Positions 15,535-23,451 of a DNA stretch of 64,000 nt are shown in pieces (the first letter of the stretch is position 1; every line of letters begins with the position of its first letter). The translations under genes were made by a program, and so were the position numbers. Source of the DNA: Gp1-AA122 sp036378535 (lineage in GTDB: Bacteria > Acidobacteriota > Terriglobia > Terriglobales > Acidobacteriaceae); the NCBI GenBank assembly GCA_036378535.1, contig DASUWH010000080.1, forward strand, positions 1-64,000, written 5' to 3'. The notes under the pieces were generated by a model. It did no database searches. It saw nothing but the letters and a program-made list of their open reading frames with translations, and was not told the DNA's origin.

Positions 15535-16548
15535 ATGCCTGTTCCCCGCATAACCCTGCGCCGCCGAATCAAGAACGCCCACCGAAATCTGCGTGGCGCC
15601 AAAGAAGTGCTGCGCGCGCTGCTGTCGACGGATCACCCCCTGCTGGCGCACATCATTCCGATGCGGCGTTGTAACCTGGCATGCAAGTATTGCAATGAGT
15701 TCGATGACGTCTCGAAACCGGTTCCGGCCGAGCAAATGTTCCGGCGTGTAGACAAGCTGGGCGAACTGGGAACATCCGTAATCACGATCAGCGGTGGTGA
15801 GCCGCTGCTTCACCCCGAGCTGGACGGCATTATCGGCCGCATTCGTCACAACGGCATGGTGGCCGGGCTGATCACCAACGGCTATCTGCTCACCGCGGAA
15901 CGCATTCAGCGCCTGAATCAGGCCGGGCTGGAGTGGCTGCAGATCTCCATCGATAATGTCATGCCCGACGAGATTTCAAAAAAGAGCCTCAAAGTGCTCG
16001 ACAAGAAGTTGCAACTGCTCGCCAAGCACGCCGACTTTCACGTGAACATCAATTCGGTTGTGGGTGGCGGAGTGAAGAACCCGCAGGACGCTCTGGTGAT
16101 CGGCCGCCGCGCCATCGAACTTGGCTTCAGCTCCACTATCGGAATCATCCACGACGGCGATGGGCAGCTGCAACCGCTCAACGAAGAAGAGCGGCAGGTG
16201 TACCACGCGATGAAGAACCTGGAAAAGCGCAGCTTTACCCGCATCAACCAGTTCCAGGACAACATCGCCCTTGGCCGTCCGAATCAGTGGAAATGCCGCG
16301 CCGGAGCGCGTTATCTCTACATCTGCGAAGACGGCCTGGTGCATTACTGCTCACAGCAGCGCGGTTACCCTGCCATTCCGCTGGAGAACTACACCCTCGA
16401 CCACATTCGCCGCGAGTTCGTCACCGAGAAGTCGTGCGCACCCCACTGCACGGTCTCCTGTGTACACCAGGTTTCCATTCTCGATTCCTGGCGCGCCCCG
16501 CAGCGGCCCGCGCCGGCACCCGCGGATGGACTGGTGCAGATCGAGTAA
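15535..16548 (+). CDS. Radical SAM protein with SPASM-like C-terminus
   Basis: A 337-residue cytoplasmic enzyme. The SAM-cluster motif CNLACKYC (Cys46, Cys50, Cys53) and the GGEPLLHPE segment that contacts SAM are present, followed by TNGYLL and QISIDN. The C-terminal third has a cysteine-rich part (KCRAG, CEDGLVHYCS, CAPHCTVSC) that probably binds an auxiliary iron-sulfur cluster, as in SPASM/twitch enzymes. Substrate is unknown; no peptide precursor gene is visible next to it. It stands alone between an ACT gene and a convergent DinB-like gene. Confidence 0.88.
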   Translation: MPVPRITLRRRIKNAHRNLRGAKEVLRALLSTDHPLLAHIIPMRRCNLACKYCNEFDDVSKPVPAEQMFRRVDKLGELGTSVITISGGEPLLHPELDGIIGRIRHNGMVAGLITNGYLLTAERIQRLNQAGLEWLQISIDNVMPDEISKKSLKVLDKKLQLLAKHADFHVNINSVVGGGVKNPQDALVIGRRAIELGFSSTIGIIHDGDGQLQPLNEEERQVYHAMKNLEKRSFTRINQFQDNIALGRPNQWKCRAGARYLYICEDGLVHYCSQQRGYPAIPLENYTLDHIRREFVTEKSCAPHCTVSCVHQVSILDSWRAPQRPAPAPADGLVQIE

Positions 16549-16602
16549 TTCAATCACAGCACCCTAGGAATCCGTCAGATTTGCGCGGACGAGGACGGAT
16601 TT

Positions 16603-16632
16603 GATCCGTGATAATCCGTGGAAATCTGTGGG
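16603..16632. repeat. ATCCGTG-type short repeat
   Basis: ATCCGTGATAATCCGTGGAA and following bases form a tandem-like 10-11-nt motif. Similar stretches occur at about 51201-51221 and 57443-57475, so it is a short dispersed intergenic repeat. It sits between convergent genes. Confidence 0.5.
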
Positions 16633-16643
16633 CCCGAGTGTGT

Positions 16644-17165
16644 TTATTTCTTCTTTGCGGTAGGCGGGAGCAGCCCGTTGAGGCGCAGATACATGGCCTC
16701 GGCGCCGTAGTGATCGGCCCAACTATTACTGAGGGCAATCAGCGCCCACGCCATAGGCGCCTCGCGGCCCCCGAAGGCCTCGATCTTCTCGCCTAGCTTG
16801 GAGTCGTCCATCTTGGCCAGGGCAGTCTCGCAGAAATCGAACGAGCCCTTCAAAGCGGTCAGGAGCTTTTCCTTGGAATCGGTCTCTTTTAGTTCGGGAG
16901 ACTTGGGAGGCGCCGATCCTGCGATCTTGCTGCAGAACATGTTGTTGCCTTCGGCGATGTGAAGAACCAGCTTGCCGAAGGTCATCTGATCTGCCGTGGG
17001 CTTGAAGCTGAACTTGTCGGCCGGCATTTCTTCGACCGCGGCGACGATGTTCTTCTGCTGACGCGGCAGAATTTCACGCACTACCGAGGTGACCGGATTC
17101 TTTTCCTGCGCGACAGCGGGCACAACGGCAGCACACACAAGTACGACAGCCAGCAAGCGTGTCAT
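16644..17165 (-). CDS. Exported DinB-like protein
   Basis: 173 residues from the ATG at 17165, supported by GGAGG 6 nt upstream. An N-terminal signal peptide (MTRLLAVVLVCAAVVPAVAQ) precedes a DinB-superfamily four-helix bundle: FKPTADQMTFGKLVLHIAEGN supplies the first metal His, and NSWADHYGAEAMYLRL the later His. DinB-like proteins are metal-binding and often thiol-transferase-related; function here is unknown. An exported version is frequent in Acidobacteria. It lies 89 nt downstream of the octaheme cytochrome on the same strand. Confidence 0.82.
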   Translation of the reverse strand: MTRLLAVVLVCAAVVPAVAQEKNPVTSVVREILPRQQKNIVAAVEEMPADKFSFKPTADQMTFGKLVLHIAEGNNMFCSKIAGSAPPKSPELKETDSKEKLLTALKGSFDFCETALAKMDDSKLGEKIEAFGGREAPMAWALIALSNSWADHYGAEAMYLRLNGLLPPTAKKK

Positions 17166-17254
17166 GGAGCGCCTCCGAAAAACGCCTCCAGCATAAACCC
17201 GCTTGAGCAAAAGTGCCAATCCTGGAAAACGATTCCGCTGGCGGTCGGCCTTGC

Positions 17255-18529
17255 TCATGGCCGAGCGACGGCCGGCTTAACTCGAGGCTTTCCACTTCGG
17301 CGCATATTGTCGCTCAATTCTCTTATTTCGGTTAAGTCGCGCTGCATTTCGCTCCAGCCGTACCACATAGCGTAATCGGGGCTGGCGTGAAACGTGCCCT
17401 GGAAAGTGCGCATGCGGTGCTCCAGGTACATGACGAACAATTTCTGTTCGATGACCGTCGGGGCGTCGTGAAAGGTAAGCAGGTTGGGGAAAGGGTACGG
17501 ATAGTTCTTGGGCTGGGGCAGAATCCCGTCTTTGTATAGATCGGCGACGATATGAATCGCCTCGGCCATGAGATGGTCGGCACTCCTGATCATGTCATCG
17601 CCCTGCTGCAGTTGCTGGCGGGCAAAGTTGCCGGAATGACATTGGTTGCAGGTATTCAGCATCTTGTCGCGCTCTTTTTGCCAATCCTCCTGCGTAAGGC
17701 GCGCCACCTGGGCTGCTTTGACGGTGTCGAGCAGGGCGGTGGGTTTGCCGTTCGGATCGAGCACGCCGAGCGCCTGAAGGATGGCGGCCCGATCGGCGGC
17801 CCATTGTTTGTCGTCGGGCATGGGCAACCGGACCGCCAGAAATCCCCAGGCAGTGCGTACTTCGTGATTGCCCTCCTGCATATGGCATGTCTGACAGCTG
17901 GGCGCAGCGGCGTCGGCGGGTAGCACCTTGAGATCTTTGAGCTCGTGACGAACCCCGTGCTTGGATGAAGAGTACATTTCCCATTGGGGATGATCGAAGC
18001 CCATGTGGCAGCTTTCGCAGGCTTGTGGTTGCCGGGCCTCGGCCAGGGAAAAAGTGTGGCGAGTGTGGCATGAATCACAAGCGGCGGCGCCGAACTCCGA
18101 CCCGCCCTGTTTCAGTTGCGAAATCTCCGCTGGCGTCTTTAGACCGATTTTGTGGCAGCCTCCACAACCTTTTTCACCCTCGATCATCGCCATGGGTTGC
18201 CAGTGAATCGTAGGCATAGCTTTCATGGCGGCCCAGGCCAGGGAGTGTTTGCCTTTTTTGTACTGCTCGACCTGGGTTTCGTGACATGTAGCGCAAGTGT
18301 CCGGGGTCGGAATCTTCACCTTGGCGACATCGGCAGCGGACGTGTGCTGGTCACCATGGCAAGCGGCACAGTCAATCGAATTCTGGCTGTGTTTGCTGAG
18401 CTTCCAATCAGAAACGATTTTGGGCGTCACTTGGGAATGACAATTCACGCAGGTGTTCGACCCGGTCTGCTGTGCGGGGGAAATGCTGGTGAGGAAAAGC
18501 AGGAAGAGAACGACAGAACGGATGCCCAT
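17255..18529 (-). CDS. Octaheme c-type cytochrome, hydroxylamine-oxidoreductase-like
   Basis: A 424-residue periplasmic cytochrome with a signal peptide (residues 1-20). It has exactly eight CXXCH heme sites starting at residues 27, 54, 79, 122, 151, 171, 212 and 294. The spacing and the C-terminal helical domain (EHRMRTFQGTFHASPDYAMWYGW) fit the HAO/octaheme family (cytochrome c554/HAO type), which handles hydroxylamine, nitrite or hydrazine. I cannot tell whether it has the HAO cross-linking Tyr or is an oxidase or a reductase. No dedicated quinone partner is adjacent; a DinB-like secreted protein follows. Confidence 0.85.
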   Translation of the reverse strand: MGIRSVVLFLLFLTSISPAQQTGSNTCVNCHSQVTPKIVSDWKLSKHSQNSIDCAACHGDQHTSAADVAKVKIPTPDTCATCHETQVEQYKKGKHSLAWAAMKAMPTIHWQPMAMIEGEKGCGGCHKIGLKTPAEISQLKQGGSEFGAAACDSCHTRHTFSLAEARQPQACESCHMGFDHPQWEMYSSSKHGVRHELKDLKVLPADAAAPSCQTCHMQEGNHEVRTAWGFLAVRLPMPDDKQWAADRAAILQALGVLDPNGKPTALLDTVKAAQVARLTQEDWQKERDKMLNTCNQCHSGNFARQQLQQGDDMIRSADHLMAEAIHIVADLYKDGILPQPKNYPYPFPNLLTFHDAPTVIEQKLFVMYLEHRMRTFQGTFHASPDYAMWYGWSEMQRDLTEIRELSDNMRRSGKPRVKPAVARP

Positions 18530-19070
18530 AGTGCCTCCGCCGAAAGGCGATTATTTCACACCGAGAGGCATCATCTGTGACTCCCGTCACACCGCGGGTC
18601 CTGAAATTCTTCACAGCTGTTCTGATTTGGGAAAGGCTAGCTGCCTAGCAGGCTGCGGACAAATGCCGGCGAAAAGAAGCCTTGAAAGGGTGCGGCTTCA
18701 GAGGCTGCGGAAAAATGGTTTGCCGGCAGGAAACGGGCCCTCAGGCGCTAAAGCGCGGACGTATTCTCAACGGCGTAGCGGCACGAGTAAACTCGTGCCC
18801 TTCCCGATTATCCTTATCTGGTTCTTTTTTCAGCAGCCTCTTCAGCCGCTCCGCTAAGCGTCGCAGAATCAGTGCGGCTCTAGTGCAGTGTCCCGGAAGT
18901 AAGGGCACATTAAATCGGTTCGTGCACAAGAGCGCTGAAACACAAGGTCCCTCCACTCCGCTTCGCTCCGGTCGGGATGACAGATTATGCAGCGACCTTA
19001 CGGGACAGCACACCAGGCTGGGAAAGAACCCAGATCTTTCGCTCCACTCGGGATCACACCGCGCCTGTTT
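18530..19070. other. 541-nt intergenic region rich in repeats
   Basis: No gene is visible. From left: a second GGCTGCGGA-containing partial repeat near 18650, the MITE-like element (18700-18840), a TCATCCCGA-type repeat in reverse orientation (about 18949-18984) and a further copy near 19035-19060. The cytochrome's promoter should lie at the left end. Confidence 0.6.
18700..18840. repeat. MITE-like element, copy 1
   Basis: About 140 bp bounded by inverted GAGGCTGCGGAAAAA and TTTTTTCAGCAGCCTC. Inside are the palindromes GCGCTAAAGCGC and GCACGAGTAAACTCGTGC. It closely matches a second copy at about 36158-36300, and the similarity extends about 20 bp to the left (TTGAAAGGG). It carries no coding capacity. 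Confidence 0.75.
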
Positions 19071-19862
19071 CTATACCGACATTTCTGGCGTAGCCTCGAG
19101 CAGGCTGCGAGTGTAGGGATGGGCGGGCTGGCTTGTCATCTGCTCCGTGGGGCCGAGTTCAACAACTTTGCCGCGATACATCACAGCAATGCGTGTCGCC
19201 AGGTAGCGGACCACGGGCATGGAATGCGAGATGAATAAGTAAGTCAGACCAAACTCGCGCTGCAACTGGGATAACAGATTAACGATTTGCGCGCCGACGC
19301 TGACATCGAGCGCCGAAACCGGCTCGTCGGCGACGATGAATTTTGGGCGCAGTGCCAGCGCCCGGGCGATGCCGATGCGCTGCCGCTGCCCTCCGCTGAA
19401 CTCGTGGGGAAAACGGCGCGATGCGGACTCGTCTAAGCCAACCGCGCGCAGCAGTTCGGCAACGCGCTGACGGCGCGCCGTGGAACTCAGGCTTTCGTGG
19501 ATAATCAGCGGCTCGGCAATTACGTCCTCGACACGAAAGCGCGGATCCAGCGACCCGAAGGGATCCTGAAAAATAATCTGCATATCGCGACGCAGGCCGC
19601 GCAATTCGCGTCTGCCGGCGTGAAGCAGATCACGGCCAGCGAAGCGGATCGCGCCGGAGGTCGGCTCGATCAGCCGCAGTATCAAACGACCCAGCGTACT
19701 TTTCCCGGAGCCGGACTCGCCCACCAGCCCCAGGGTCTCGCCTTGCTGAATATCGAAGGAAACGCCGTCAACGGCGCGCACCTCACCGCTGGCCCGACCA
19801 CCAAACATGGATTCGCCAAGAGGATAAATTTTGGTGAGATCGCGAACTTCGACGAAGGCCAC
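19071..19862 (-). CDS. Oligopeptide-type ABC transporter ATP-binding protein
   Basis: A 263-residue ATPase of the OppF/DppF subfamily. Walker A GESGSGKST (48-56), the Q-loop FQDPFGSLDP, signature FSGGQRQRIGIARAL, Walker B FIVADEPVSALD and the switch His in FISHSM are intact. The C-terminal HPYTRSLLEATP is the subfamily hallmark, but the protein stops just after it, about 40-60 residues shorter than typical OppF. No permease, binding protein or OppD lies nearby in the window; the upstream neighbour is a DMT transporter, so partners must be elsewhere. Confidence 0.88.
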   Translation of the reverse strand: MAFVEVRDLTKIYPLGESMFGGRASGEVRAVDGVSFDIQQGETLGLVGESGSGKSTLGRLILRLIEPTSGAIRFAGRDLLHAGRRELRGLRRDMQIIFQDPFGSLDPRFRVEDVIAEPLIIHESLSSTARRQRVAELLRAVGLDESASRRFPHEFSGGQRQRIGIARALALRPKFIVADEPVSALDVSVGAQIVNLLSQLQREFGLTYLFISHSMPVVRYLATRIAVMYRGKVVELGPTEQMTSQPAHPYTRSLLEATPEMSV

Positions 19863-19964
19863 GGGGCGATAGTAGCAGAATGGTCGTTGGTCTTTCGTCC
19901 TTGGCTATATCCCTGAGAGAGTGTGCTGCCAACGACCAAGGACTATCGACCAAAGACTGCTTTA

Positions 19965-20813
19965 TTACTGCAAAGCAATCATCGGAACCGCCGCCAGCGC
20001 GGCCAAAATTCCGATGGTCTTCCAGCGCGTGAATCGTTCTTTCAAGAAGAAGTGCGCCAGTAAAACGGTAACGGCTGGATAGAGGGAAACCAACACCACG
20101 GCGGCATCGAACCGTCCTGTCTGTTCGGCGCGGATGAACAGCGCGGTTCCAGTCACGTCCAGCGAACCAGCAAAGAGAGCGCGGGCAGCGTCGCGCGCGT
20201 CCAGATGATGACGTCCCCGGCGCGCGAGCACGATGAGGGCGACGAGCACGAGCGACCCAAGCCGAGAGTGCGCCGACGACCACAGCACCGAGCTGTTGCC
20301 CGTGCGATTAATGCAGATGAAAAATCCGGCGAAGCCAAGTCCCGCGACCACTGCCATGGAGAGGCCTTCAGGCCGGGTCAACTCTCCTTCCGGACGCGAG
20401 ATAAGCCAGATCCCTAGACCGGCGAGCACGAAGCCGATCAGCGCGGCGGCGTGCGGTATGCCTTCCACTGTCATACCGTATGCCGTGGGTATGGACGCGG
20501 CCAACACCGCCGCGAGGGGCGCGGTCAGGCCCATGTTACCCATCGCCAGCACCCGATAGAAGACCGCGAGAGCGGTGCCGCCGAGCGCGCCGGCCGCCAA
20601 TGCCCACAACTCACTAGTCCCGGTCGGAAAGGGAGCATGTGTACCCAGGGACAAAAACAGCATTAGCAAGAATCCGCTCGCGTGGGCAAGGAGCGTGACC
20701 AGAAATGCATCGGAGCGCTTGGCCGCATAGCCGCCCGTGAAGTCGCTCGTCCCCCAGCAAAAGACAGCTGCCAGGCTGAAGCCGGAAGAGACAATCTGGG
20801 ACGGAGCGGGCAT
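19965..20813 (-). CDS. EamA/DMT-family transporter
   Basis: A 282-residue inner-membrane protein with about ten hydrophobic helices in two EamA halves (FCWGTSDFTGGYAAK in the first, ARALFAGSLDVTGTALFIRAEQ in the second, ending TRWKTIGILAALAAVPMIAL). Family members export amino acids or other metabolites; substrate unknown. Start ATG at 20813. Followed after 102 nt by the ABC ATPase gene on the same strand; the gap holds inverted GTCCTTGG/CCAAGGAC sequence that could act as a terminator or spacer. Confidence 0.85.
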   Translation of the reverse strand: MPAPSQIVSSGFSLAAVFCWGTSDFTGGYAAKRSDAFLVTLLAHASGFLLMLFLSLGTHAPFPTGTSELWALAAGALGGTALAVFYRVLAMGNMGLTAPLAAVLAASIPTAYGMTVEGIPHAAALIGFVLAGLGIWLISRPEGELTRPEGLSMAVVAGLGFAGFFICINRTGNSSVLWSSAHSRLGSLVLVALIVLARRGRHHLDARDAARALFAGSLDVTGTALFIRAEQTGRFDAAVVLVSLYPAVTVLLAHFFLKERFTRWKTIGILAALAAVPMIALQ

Positions 20814-20891
20814 GGTGAAAACGAGATTAGCACGAGCGGAGTGACGCCGGTTGTGTTGCCATCCCGGGCAACCATGCCATCCGAGCCGAAA

Positions 20892-20961
20892 TTGTCATCC
20901 CGAGCGAAGCGAGGGATCTGGGTTCGTCCCGGCAAAAACCTCGCCGCGCTCGAAATGACAA
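20892..20961. repeat. TGTCATCCCGAGCG-type dispersed repeat
   Basis: TGTCATCCCGAGCGAAGCGA begins a 70-nt sequence that ends in the inverse CGCGCTCGAAATGACA, so the whole can fold back. Relatives occur at about 18949-18984, 57349-57414, 62501-62530 and at the right edge from 63987. Intergenic, no coding content. Confidence 0.65.
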
Positions 20962-20986
20962 CTCAAATCCAGGAGCACAAAAGTAT

Positions 20987-22543
20987 TTACCGCGGGTGCT
21001 TGCAGAATTCGCTGCGATGGCGGCTGTAGAAGAAATAGATCAGCAGCCCAAGCACCAGCCACACGAGGAAGCGAATCCAGGTGATGACGGTCAAGCCGGT
21101 CATCAGTCCGCCACACAGAACGACGGAAATCAGCGGGAACCACGGCACAAACGGAACCCGGAAGGCGCGCGGGCGGTCGGGTTGGCGGCGGCGCAGCAGT
21201 ATTACGCCGACCGACACCAGGACAAAGGCAAACAGCGTTCCGATGTTAGAAAGATCCGCGGCATCGCTGATGGCGAAAATTCCGGCAGGAATGCCGACCG
21301 CAAATCCTGCAATCCAGGTCGAGATATGGGGGGTCTTGAAGCGCTTGTGAACCGCCGAGAACATCCGCGGGAATAATCCATCGCGCGACATGGCGTACCA
21401 GATACGCGCCTGCCCGTACTGAAAAACGAGCAGCGACGAAATCATCCCCATCAACGCGCCGATAACGATAACCGATTGGGCGAAGCGGCTGGCGCTCAGG
21501 TGCTGCAAGGCATAGGCCACCGGAGCTTGCGCGGCAGGACCGGAAACAAAGGTGCTGTACTTCATCATACCCAGCAACACGATGGAGACGCCGATGTATA
21601 GAATGGTGCAAACGATCAGCGATCCGATGATGCCGATGGGCAGATCGCGTTGCGGATTCTTGGCCTCCTCGGCGGCGGTGGAAACCGAGTCGAAACCGAT
21701 GTAGGTGAAGAAGACGATCGCGCCCCCGGTCACGATGCCGCCGAAGCCGGAGGGGGCAAACGGCTTCCAATTCGCTGGGTGAACCAGCATCCCGCCGACG
21801 ACGATAAAAACCAGGATGGCGCCAATCTTAATCGCCACCATCACGTTGTTAGCTTCGGCCGATTCTTTGACGCCCCGTACCAGCAGCACGGTAAGAAGAA
21901 AAACGATGAGAAAAGCCGGAAAATTGAAGTAAGAACCGGTCCAGTGTCCCGATTCCCACACTGGCGTCGACCAGCGGTCGGAGAGATGCAGGCCAAACGC
22001 CTCCAACTGTGACTTGGTATAGGCGCCGAATCCGATCGCCACTACAACGTTGCTGACGACGTATTCCAGGATCAGATCCCAGCCAATAATCCAGGCGAAA
22101 ATTTCGCCGAGCGTCGCATACGAATAGGTGTAAGCGCTGCCCGCGATGGGGATCATCGAGGCCAGTTCGGCGTAGCACAGTCCGGCAAAGCTGCAGGCAA
22201 AAGCCACCAATAAAAATGAAATCGCAATCGAGGGTCCGGCTGCGGGGCGGCCATGCATCAGAACTCCGGCGGTTCCACCTCCACGCAGGAAGTTCACGAT
22301 GATGTCGAGAACCTGCGCGTGCAGGATGGAGGGCGCCTGGAAGAACTCGCCTGCGGCGGCGGTTCCAGTCAGCACGAAAATGCCCGAGCCGATGATGGCG
22401 CCGATGCCAAGCGCGGTGAGCGACCATGGGCCGAGGGTTTTCTTCAGGCGATGACCGGGGTCCTCCGCTTCAGCAATCAGCTTGTCAATGGACTTGCAAC
22501 AGAAGAGTTGATTGTCGGGCCGGGGCGCGACCTCGGATCGCAT
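20987..22543 (-). CDS. Cationic-amino-acid-type APC permease
   Basis: 518 residues from the ATG at 22543; the longer frame to 22606 adds atypical residues. An inner-membrane amino-acid permease of the APC superfamily: LTALGIGAIIGSGIFVLTG (helix 1), PIAGSAYTYSYATLGE (helix 3), FFTYIGFDSVSTAAEEAKNPQRDLP (helix 6 region) and ARIWYAMSRDGLFP are all classic for the YhdG/CAT-like branch. About 12-14 helices. Substrate not determinable. Starts about 70 nt from a small basic protein gene on the same strand. Confidence 0.9.
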   Translation of the reverse strand: MRSEVAPRPDNQLFCCKSIDKLIAEAEDPGHRLKKTLGPWSLTALGIGAIIGSGIFVLTGTAAAGEFFQAPSILHAQVLDIIVNFLRGGGTAGVLMHGRPAAGPSIAISFLLVAFACSFAGLCYAELASMIPIAGSAYTYSYATLGEIFAWIIGWDLILEYVVSNVVVAIGFGAYTKSQLEAFGLHLSDRWSTPVWESGHWTGSYFNFPAFLIVFLLTVLLVRGVKESAEANNVMVAIKIGAILVFIVVGGMLVHPANWKPFAPSGFGGIVTGGAIVFFTYIGFDSVSTAAEEAKNPQRDLPIGIIGSLIVCTILYIGVSIVLLGMMKYSTFVSGPAAQAPVAYALQHLSASRFAQSVIVIGALMGMISSLLVFQYGQARIWYAMSRDGLFPRMFSAVHKRFKTPHISTWIAGFAVGIPAGIFAISDAADLSNIGTLFAFVLVSVGVILLRRRQPDRPRAFRVPFVPWFPLISVVLCGGLMTGLTVITWIRFLVWLVLGLLIYFFYSRHRSEFCKHPR

Positions 22544-22584
22544 AGTTGGTGTTTGTCCCAAGGGATGGCTCCAAATTAAGCGGC

Positions 22585-22610
22585 GCGGGCAAAGTGCCCG
22601 CGCCACACAT
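22585..22610. repeat. GGCGCGGGCA hairpin repeat
   Basis: GGCGCGGGCAAAGTGCCCGC followed by GCCACAC folds on itself. The same GGCGCGGGCA...CCGCGCCACAC wording appears at 51870-51946 and 59159-59243. It lies between the small basic protein and the permease. Confidence 0.55.
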
Positions 22611-22612
22611 GC

Positions 22613-22774
22613 TTAACGTTTTGCTTGACCGCGTACCAGCTTCTTGACTTTGCGCTTCTGCGAACCGCGCGCGTATTCGCGCGGCTTCAACGGCTTCTCG
22701 GCCTTGCGCTTCTTGCGCGAGGCGCGCTTGCTTTTCTTGCGTTCTTCCTTGCTCAGCTTTTTGGTATTGGCCAT
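22613..22774 (-). CDS. Small highly basic protein
   Basis: 53 residues from ATG 22774 to TAA 22613; about half Lys/Arg (MANTKKLSKEERKKSKRASR at the start, ending VRGQAKR). It has no hydrophobic segment. A weak AAGGA lies about 11 nt upstream. The composition suggests nucleic-acid or ribosome binding, but I know no named family. The unbroken, highly skewed composition argues it is a real gene rather than noise. Confidence 0.55.
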   Translation of the reverse strand: MANTKKLSKEERKKSKRASRKKRKAEKPLKPREYARGSQKRKVKKLVRGQAKR

Positions 22775-22835
22775 GAATCCGTTATTCCTTTCGATCAGTT
22801 TTCGCTATAAGTTCGATCAAATCTGTCTGCGTCGC

Positions 22836-23399
22836 TCAGAATGGCGGAAAGCGGTCATCCGATCCCCAGCATTGAATATCGTCGCTCCACCACACCGCGC
22901 CGTCCTCGTTGGTCTGAATTATGCGGGCTCCTTCGGCGACAGTAAATTCGATATAGGGCCAAGTCTTGCTAGTCGGCGGGCGCGTCAGCATAGCTTCCGT
23001 CACGAGAGCGTTCCAATATTTGCAATCACGTGCGTTATGCGGATTGAAGTCGTCGTGCGGATGTACCGGCCTCGCCGTGTAGTAATTGTGAATCTGGAGC
23101 CCGACCGGCTCCAGGTTCCCGTCTGAATTCATGACCTGCATCTCGATCACGAGCATATACACATCGATGGGATTGTTGGTGCCCACTTCGGTGTCATGAT
23201 GGAGCGCAAGCAACATGGGCATGCCATCAAGAATAGAGAAGAACTCATAACTCGGTGCCCCTGCACCCTGCGGCGACGCCTCTGCTGTAGCGGCAGGTCG
23301 TCTCGACTCTTGTGATTGTCTAGCTTGCGCGAACAGCGGCGCCAACAACAGCAACGCAACCAAAACCGGCAGTACAGCCTTCAATGTTCCTCGAATCAA
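22836..23399 (-). CDS. Hypothetical secreted protein
   Basis: 187 residues with a strong signal peptide (LKAVLPVLVALLLLAPLFAQA, residues about 6-27) and an Arg/Ala-rich low-complexity stretch after it. The mature part (about 48-187) has conserved-looking segments FFSILDGMPMLLALHH, DVYMLVIEMQVM, HPHDDFNPHNARDCKYWNAL and VWWSDDIQCWG. Two Cys may pair. No family recognised; probably periplasmic or extracellular. Located between the small basic gene and pcrA. Confidence 0.65.
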   Translation of the reverse strand: MIRGTLKAVLPVLVALLLLAPLFAQARQSQESRRPAATAEASPQGAGAPSYEFFSILDGMPMLLALHHDTEVGTNNPIDVYMLVIEMQVMNSDGNLEPVGLQIHNYYTARPVHPHDDFNPHNARDCKYWNALVTEAMLTRPPTSKTWPYIEFTVAEGARIIQTNEDGAVWWSDDIQCWGSDDRFPPF

Positions 23400-23451
23400 C
23401 GTTTTCTCCAGGCCCCTGGGGTTATAGTTTCCGGCTGCTTAAGGAAACGGT

